This document shows, in pieces, positions 22,468 through 27,907 of a stretch of 27,907 nucleotides of DNA; within the stretch, counting starts at the first letter, position 1, and the number at the start of each line of letters is the position of its first letter. This DNA comes from a virus. The stretch is from IMG/VR virus record IMGVR_UViG_3300024267_000020, positions 1-27,907 of that record; one strand, given 5' to 3'. Position numbers and translations under genes: made by a program. The notes beneath the pieces are model-generated. The model saw nothing but the letters and a program-made list of their open reading frames with translations. It did no database searches and was not told where the DNA came from.

Positions 22468-25400
22468 ATGCCTAGAAGTATTCGAACGGATATTGAAGTT
22501 AATAATGGATCTGATTTTATATCTAGACCCATTCTAAGAACAAACCCAAAACTTTCTACTAATGTTAAGATTGTAGTAGAGGATGATGAATTATTCTTAG
22601 AAAGCTTTGATGCATCTGAACAGCTATCTGATTTTAAATATAAGAAGAAGAGAGTCAGCAAAAATGGCAAGTATTCTTATGACCTTTCTAGATTTTGGAT
22701 AAAAAACTCAACACCTTTAGAGTTAGCATTTAATGTAAAAAGAGAGTACAGTGATTTTTCTATACTTGATGATTTTTCTAAGCAGTTTGAAGAAACTTAT
22801 AATTATGGAACTAGTTCTAACTTTTCTAAACTATATGATTCAGAGTTTAAAATATTTGCACCTATATGGTTAGATAAAAAAGTACCTTCTAAGTTTTTAA
22901 TTTTTAGAATAAAAGACCCTTTAGATGCAGACTCCATAAATTATTCTAATAATGCAGATAGAATAAATGACATCATGACTAATGCTACTCTAATAAAAAC
23001 TATAGATTTATCAGAAGACAGTAACATAGGTACATACGTAAGAAATCACGTTAATTCCGAAGATTTTCCAAAATCGCCATTAACAGTTTCGTTTGAACAA
23101 GATGAAAAAACTTTATATAATGGAATTGATTTAGAGAAAGGTGGGTTTGTAAGTAAGGGTGAATATCAATATAGAGATACTTTAGATACTGATAAACCAG
23201 TTATAGAATACAATGATTTCATTACTTCAGGTTTTTCTAGAAATGGTATTGCATGTGCAAATCTACTCAATCTTGAGTTTATGTTTAATGATGACGAAGC
23301 TGAAGAGTATTCTATCAATAGATATTTTGGTTTATATGTCGACTCTCATGATATAGGAGAAGGTAAAGTAAAAAGATTAATAAATGATACTGTTACTTTT
23401 TCAGAAATAAGCCATAACTTAGACTTTACAACTAATGCAGATTATTGGTCACTTCCTTATTCTGAATTTTTTAAAGATAAAGCAATGTTGGGCTGGGTAA
23501 AAACAGCAAGAGGATATCATAATGTTAAAAATGGAGTTGATTGGGATATATCTAAACTAGAAATAAAAATAGACTCTAACAATCAAGATTATTCTGACTT
23601 TTTTGGAATCAAGAGAACTGATAGAAATGTAGAGTCTTTTATAAATGATTCAGCAGAAGGAGATTTCCTAAAATTAAAAGTTGTTGGAACTCCAAATCAC
23701 AACGATAATTTTACTCTTGTAAATTTAAAGAAACAGTCTTTTTCTATATTTATAAATAAAAATACAGCTGGAGAAATAATAACAATTGAAGATAATCTTT
23801 CAAATTCTTTTACAGCAGTTTCAGGAGCTACTTCTGAAGAGACTTCTCTTAATATTATAGCAGCATGGCCTTCAATAGGAACTTTTGCAAAATATTCTTT
23901 ATTGCAAAAATATAATTCTAAAGATAATATATGGTATATAGATGTATTTGAAGATGTTGTTAGTATGGAGGAAGACCATAGTTTTATAAGTTTAAATAAT
24001 ACTCCTACATTTTTATCGATACAAAGAAATGTTTATCCAGTAAATACTGCAGCAAATACATTTTACGCAGATAACACGATATTAAAGGCTAGAACAAATG
24101 TTAAGTCTTTTTCTAATTTAGGAACTAATAAGAATATTGCTAATGCTATTTCAGAAGTTATAACTGAAAATACTAGATTTGAAACTTTAATAGATGGTGA
24201 AACAATATACGTTAAGTCACCTATAAAAGGATATAAATTAAATAATTTTGGATTCTTTTTTACAGATTCAAATGCTCCATTCTTAGAAATAGAATTTGGA
24301 GAAGACACTTCTAATATTTTAAATATTGGTTCTAGCTTTTTAAGTACCAAGACTGCATATTATTTACAGGGTGGAAACGAAAAAAACAAATCTATTTATA
24401 TTAATTTAGATGATGAAGACCAAGTTTCAATCGGAGAGTATTTCATAGATGGTTCAGGAAACTACAATAAAGTTATAGACAAAGTAACAGATTCTAGAAC
24501 GATTAATTCCGAATATAAGAAGATTATTTTAGAACATAAGATTAAAAATAAACTTTCTGGTGTTTTAAGCATTTATTCGGAATTTAAACTTTCTTGGGGT
24601 TATTTTAGTGGATATGATATCTATGATTTTAACTTTGACTTCTTTGATAATTCAAATTCTGACTTGAAAGAATTAAATAGAGATAGAACTTCTGGATATC
24701 CTGGTAGTATACCTTCTCCTAAAACTGCATTCTCAGAAGAGAATTTAGAAGACTTATATTTAGATCCAGAAAAATATTATGCAAATCTTATACCTTTATT
24801 AAAACAAGAATCTACTGAAGACGTTGAAAATGAAACTATAGAAAATGAACTTGACAGGTTAAAAGAGAATTTTACAACTGAATTTGCTACCAAATCTAGA
24901 GTTGTTCCTAGTATTAATAAATGGTCATTAATAAACTCAACTAACGTTAGAGAAAATCCTTACTACTTAAATGTTTCAGAAACTTTTGGCGAAACTAACT
25001 TTTCACCAAGTTTAGAAAGTTTAGAAAGAGATCCGAAAAAAATGACACATGAATGGTTTTATTTAGATAAAAGACCAGACTACTATATGACACCTTTAGA
25101 AGAATTTAGTTATTTAGAGAATGCGAGTGATTTACCTATAGAATTTGATGATTTTAAAAGTATAGATTTTGATTATTTTAAATCTTACTTTTTATTGCAA
25201 GGTAATTTAGCCAATAGATGGAGTCATTTACCTAAAAAGAGAAAATATACTTTTATAGAAGAGGGTACTAAAGAAAATTTCGCGTCTACTATTTTTAAAG
25301 GTTTGAAATTCTCTATGAAATCTAGAAAGAAAGCAGAAAATTCAATAACTAAAGAATTTATTAAATCTACTGAGTTTAATGGTTATAGATTTACAGCTTT

Positions 25401-27210
25401 TATGAAAACTAAGTTTGATGATTCTAAACCAAATCATTTAGGTGTAAGAGTTATTAGAAATAAGAAATTTAAGTATGTTGTTTTAATGTTAGAATTAGAA
25501 ATGTCTGATTCTAATTATGATTGGTTGAATAGGAGATTATTGTATGAATTAGACCATAAATTAGAAAGTGGAGATTATGCAGATGCCCAAGTAAGTGGTG
25601 CTTTAGATTTATCTTCAGTTTCGCTTCCAGTTTCTGGTTTTACTACATTAAGTTCAGTACCACATGCTGATGGTTCAACTACAGAATTTCTACACCAGAT
25701 ATTAAAAGATCCGACTACTGGTTTATATGGAGTTTTAAAAATAAAAATAGGGATTATTGAATATGGTATTCAGATCGCTAGTGTTATTAATAATACTACA
25801 ATTCAGTTAGAAGGTGCAATGTATGAACTTTCTACTGGAATTGTTCAACCTACTGGTTTTTATACAAGTTCACAATATAAGTCTGCTGAATATAGTTATG
25901 AGGGTGGAGGAATATTTGCACATAGGGAGCTTTTAAATCAATTGTCAGCAGGTAACGTTGCTGAAATATTAAATAAGTCTAACGCCGCAGAATATATTAC
26001 AGTAGAGTCAGATGGTACTATAGTTGAAAATAATTTTGTTGTAAATATAGATGACGGAAATGAAGTCATAAAAACTTCTAGCTTAACTGCAGATGTAGAC
26101 ACAAATAAGCCTAAGGCATTTAGTCTTACGAATTCAGTTATAGGATATGAGATTCAAAAAGCACAAAATGAGTATTTTACATTCTTAAAAAGACATAACG
26201 GTAGATATTCTCCAGCTATGAAATCTATAGTAACTTTTAGAGAACCTTTTTCTAGACATAAAATAGATACAGATTGGACTACAGAAACTCCGGCTATGCC
26301 AAGTTCTACTTATGATTATAGCAACCCTGAATTAAATGAACTTACAAGTGCTCTTTATAAAAAATTAAATGATTTAGGAGTATTTTACGATTTAACATTT
26401 ATTAGAGATAGTGAATTTAGAGAATCTTATGGAAGAATTAAAAATTATTTTTATCACAAAGTAAATGAAATAGACACAGAGGGTGTTATTAAACTTTCAG
26501 AGTCAGATTCACTTTTGCCTAAATATAGTTTAATTGATGAAATTGCTATTGATAAAAGAGACATTAATATATTTAAGTCAAGATGGGAACATGAATACTA
26601 TGTTAGAGCAGAATCTGCTTCTAATAAAACATTGGTTCCTGGAACTAAAAATATAATTGAAGAAAAAAGTTATCTTTCTTCAAATACTCCTAAAATTGGA
26701 ACTTCATATCAGATATTTGATTTTACTTCTGAATACTTTGATACTTTAGACATTTTAACAGATGCTAAAATATCAGATAATGTTGAGAGTGAAGTTGCTT
26801 TTACAGAGACTAAATCACAATTAATCATAGACTTTTATCTAGAAAAAAGTGCAGTTCGTTTCTTTAAAAATGAAGGTATCAAAGACACTATAACAAAACA
26901 TGTTGCATTGGAAGATAGTTTTGGTAGAATAGATTCATTAGATGACGATATTGAAGAATATGTTTCTAATAATATCCTACCTCTTTTTTCTATAAGTTCA
27001 ATTGATTTATATGTTCTTAGCAGTAAAAAGATTACATCATCAATTGAGTCTTCAGCAAGCATTGCAGATGTCGAAAATGGTGGTTATGAATTAGACAACA
27101 ATTACAGCTTTGTATTAGACCCTAGAAACCCACTTAATTTTAGACTAATATATAATAAAAAAGCAGGTTTAAAAGCAAAGCTTAGACCTGTTATAAAAAT
27201 AAAGTCATAA
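22468..27210 (+). CDS. 1580-aa giant virion structural protein of unknown family
   Basis: The largest gene of the window. The N-terminus ('MPRSIRTDIEVNNGSDFISR', 'IVVEDDELFLESFDAS', 'PIWLDKKVPSKFLIFRIKDP') looks like a structured domain. The whole protein is a succession of Asp/Asn/Ser-rich, aromatic alpha/beta domains without signal peptide, membrane segments or recognisable enzyme motifs. A cluster around residues 730-900 has Tyr/Pro-rich patterns ('WFYLDKRPDYYMTPLEEFSY'). The last ~70 residues ('NGGYELDNNYSFVLDPRNPL', 'GLKAKLRPVIKIKS') form a compact end. I do not recognise it. Similar giant proteins stand between baseplate wedge and fibre genes in Bacteroidota phages as I recall, so a peripheral baseplate or fibre-anchoring role is plausible. 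It is preceded by two promoter-like motifs and may start a new transcript. Confidence 0.5.
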   Translation: MPRSIRTDIEVNNGSDFISRPILRTNPKLSTNVKIVVEDDELFLESFDASEQLSDFKYKKKRVSKNGKYSYDLSRFWIKNSTPLELAFNVKREYSDFSILDDFSKQFEETYNYGTSSNFSKLYDSEFKIFAPIWLDKKVPSKFLIFRIKDPLDADSINYSNNADRINDIMTNATLIKTIDLSEDSNIGTYVRNHVNSEDFPKSPLTVSFEQDEKTLYNGIDLEKGGFVSKGEYQYRDTLDTDKPVIEYNDFITSGFSRNGIACANLLNLEFMFNDDEAEEYSINRYFGLYVDSHDIGEGKVKRLINDTVTFSEISHNLDFTTNADYWSLPYSEFFKDKAMLGWVKTARGYHNVKNGVDWDISKLEIKIDSNNQDYSDFFGIKRTDRNVESFINDSAEGDFLKLKVVGTPNHNDNFTLVNLKKQSFSIFINKNTAGEIITIEDNLSNSFTAVSGATSEETSLNIIAAWPSIGTFAKYSLLQKYNSKDNIWYIDVFEDVVSMEEDHSFISLNNTPTFLSIQRNVYPVNTAANTFYADNTILKARTNVKSFSNLGTNKNIANAISEVITENTRFETLIDGETIYVKSPIKGYKLNNFGFFFTDSNAPFLEIEFGEDTSNILNIGSSFLSTKTAYYLQGGNEKNKSIYINLDDEDQVSIGEYFIDGSGNYNKVIDKVTDSRTINSEYKKIILEHKIKNKLSGVLSIYSEFKLSWGYFSGYDIYDFNFDFFDNSNSDLKELNRDRTSGYPGSIPSPKTAFSEENLEDLYLDPEKYYANLIPLLKQESTEDVENETIENELDRLKENFTTEFATKSRVVPSINKWSLINSTNVRENPYYLNVSETFGETNFSPSLESLERDPKKMTHEWFYLDKRPDYYMTPLEEFSYLENASDLPIEFDDFKSIDFDYFKSYFLLQGNLANRWSHLPKKRKYTFIEEGTKENFASTIFKGLKFSMKSRKKAENSITKEFIKSTEFNGYRFTAFMKTKFDDSKPNHLGVRVIRNKKFKYVVLMLELEMSDSNYDWLNRRLLYELDHKLESGDYADAQVSGALDLSSVSLPVSGFTTLSSVPHADGSTTEFLHQILKDPTTGLYGVLKIKIGIIEYGIQIASVINNTTIQLEGAMYELSTGIVQPTGFYTSSQYKSAEYSYEGGGIFAHRELLNQLSAGNVAEILNKSNAAEYITVESDGTIVENNFVVNIDDGNEVIKTSSLTADVDTNKPKAFSLTNSVIGYEIQKAQNEYFTFLKRHNGRYSPAMKSIVTFREPFSRHKIDTDWTTETPAMPSSTYDYSNPELNELTSALYKKLNDLGVFYDLTFIRDSEFRESYGRIKNYFYHKVNEIDTEGVIKLSESDSLLPKYSLIDEIAIDKRDINIFKSRWEHEYYVRAESASNKTLVPGTKNIIEEKSYLSSNTPKIGTSYQIFDFTSEYFDTLDILTDAKISDNVESEVAFTETKSQLIIDFYLEKSAVRFFKNEGIKDTITKHVALEDSFGRIDSLDDDIEEYVSNNILPLFSISSIDLYVLSSKKITSSIESSASIADVENGGYELDNNYSFVLDPRNPLNFRLIYNKKAGLKAKLRPVIKIKS

Positions 27211-27211
27211 G

Positions 27212-27907
27212 ATGGCATTAAATTTAAAAGAAATATTCGAAAGCGATTCTGAAATTATCAGAATAAGCAAGTTAAATTATAATTTCGATCAATTATTATC
27301 AAATGGTGGAGGACCTCAAGGTCCTCAAGGAACTCAAGGTGTTACAGGTATTGCTGGACCAGTAGGTTCAACTGGAGCTGCAGGACCTCAAGGACCTGCA
27401 GGAGCAGATGGAAGTAACGGAGTATCTTTAAACGTATGGGACACAGATCAAGAATATGACGATGGTGGTGGAGCAACCCCATCTGACTATTATATTATTA
27501 GACCATTTAATTTAGACGGGTCTCCTACAACAGACTTAAAAACTAGAATGATTTTAGGAGATGAAAGCGCATTTAATGCTGCTGCAAATTTACCTAATTT
27601 TGAACCACTTGCTCTTTTAAATCTAATAATACCACAAGACCCTTCTGGAAATACAGAAGTTTCTAACCATATTGAAATACTTCATTCATCAACAGGTGCT
27701 GCTAAATATGCTATAAGAAGTGAATTTGTCGGAGCTGATACAACTTTTAAAATTACAGGAAATTCTACACCAGGAGAAACTAATTTCATAATAGATATTC
27801 CAACAACGATTTCATTGAGTTCAGGAAATGCTAGTATTACAACAACTTCAGGTGACATAAATATAACAGGAGCTGCTGATATCTATACAAGTGCTGATGG
27901 AAATATA
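27212..27907 (+). CDS. Collagen-like tail fibre protein, 3'-truncated by window edge
   Basis: ATG at 27212, one base after the previous stop; the frame is open for 232 codons to the last base, so the gene continues outside. The N-terminus has DSEIIRISKLNYNFDQL (residues 12-28), aligned without gaps to the motif of the 176-aa fibre-like protein. Residues 34-69 are 12 uninterrupted Gly-X-Y triplets (GPQ GPQ GTQ ... GAD GSN), which form collagen-like triple helices in phage fibres. A beta-rich, Thr/Ser/Ile-rich region follows ('NVWDTDQEYDDGGGATPSDY', 'ITTTSGDINITGAADIYTSA'), which looks like the start of a repeating beta-helical shaft. A trimeric host-recognition fibre is the natural reading. 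Confidence 0.75.
   Translation, partial: MALNLKEIFESDSEIIRISKLNYNFDQLLSNGGGPQGPQGTQGVTGIAGPVGSTGAAGPQGPAGADGSNGVSLNVWDTDQEYDDGGGATPSDYYIIRPFNLDGSPTTDLKTRMILGDESAFNAAANLPNFEPLALLNLIIPQDPSGNTEVSNHIEILHSSTGAAKYAIRSEFVGADTTFKITGNSTPGETNFIIDIPTTISLSSGNASITTTSGDINITGAADIYTSADGNI
27311..27418 (+). repeat. Gly-X-Y collagen-like repeat, 12 triplets
   Basis: Twelve consecutive Gly-X-Y triplets with Pro often at X and Gln/Ala at Y. The nucleotide repeat GGACCTCAAGG recurs within it (27311, 27320 with GGT, 27389), so the tract is prone to slippage and length change. Confidence 0.9.

Noticed and set aside
27311-27418. CRISPR or other spaced direct repeats
   Set aside because: The repetition comes from Gly-X-Y coding; there are no unique spacers of constant length.

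Overview
This window is a densely packed, single-strand (+) block of the tail/baseplate region of a contractile-tailed phage (myovirus). It is strongly AT-rich by eye. The likely host is a Bacteroidota (Flavobacteriia-type) bacterium: almost no gene start has a Shine-Dalgarno sequence, starts are preceded by A-rich stretches, the codons are AT-biased, and the phage carries a ribosomal protein S1 homologue whose N-terminus resembles Bacteroidota S1 as I remember it. Host and virus taxonomy are inferences. The gene order (tube-end proteins, LysM-type protein, gp27-like hub, gp5/gpV-like spike, gp25, gp6, gp7-like wedge, fibres) fits a T4-like baseplate.

Layout. 2-523: 3' part of an unrecognised gene that starts outside the window. 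563-7610: inner baseplate/hub module (tube-cap-like protein, gp53/LysM-like protein, gp27-like hub, a second tube-fold-like protein with a 51-bp tandem duplication, an overlapping 50-codon gene missed by length cutoffs, the OB-fold spike, and a small unknown protein). 7649-10225: two genes that do not look structural, a four-domain S1 (bS1-like) RNA-binding protein and an amidoligase-like enzyme fused to a cysteine-rich beta-solenoid-like tail, each behind its own candidate promoter. 10228-16372: wedge module (280-aa conserved protein, gp25, gp6, an 89-aa protein, gp7-like). 16387-27907: peripheral baseplate and fibre proteins, including two very large ones (1180 and 1580 aa) and the start of a collagen-like fibre that runs off the window.

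Genes mostly overlap (TAATG) or are separated by 0-20 bases. The only four gaps of 38 bases or more (524-562, 7611-7648, 8855-8911, 22403-22467) all contain the core ATATATAA 17-27 bases before the next start, making it the best candidate for a phage promoter element. A second motif, ATAAATA, lies 2-5 bases upstream of five start codons. No stretch above 300 bases lacks a gene. I saw no tRNA, CRISPR, transposon or minus-strand gene.

The parts most worth attention are the phage-borne bS1 homologue in a genome without Shine-Dalgarno sequences, and the amidoligase/beta-solenoid fusion placed between spike and wedge genes.
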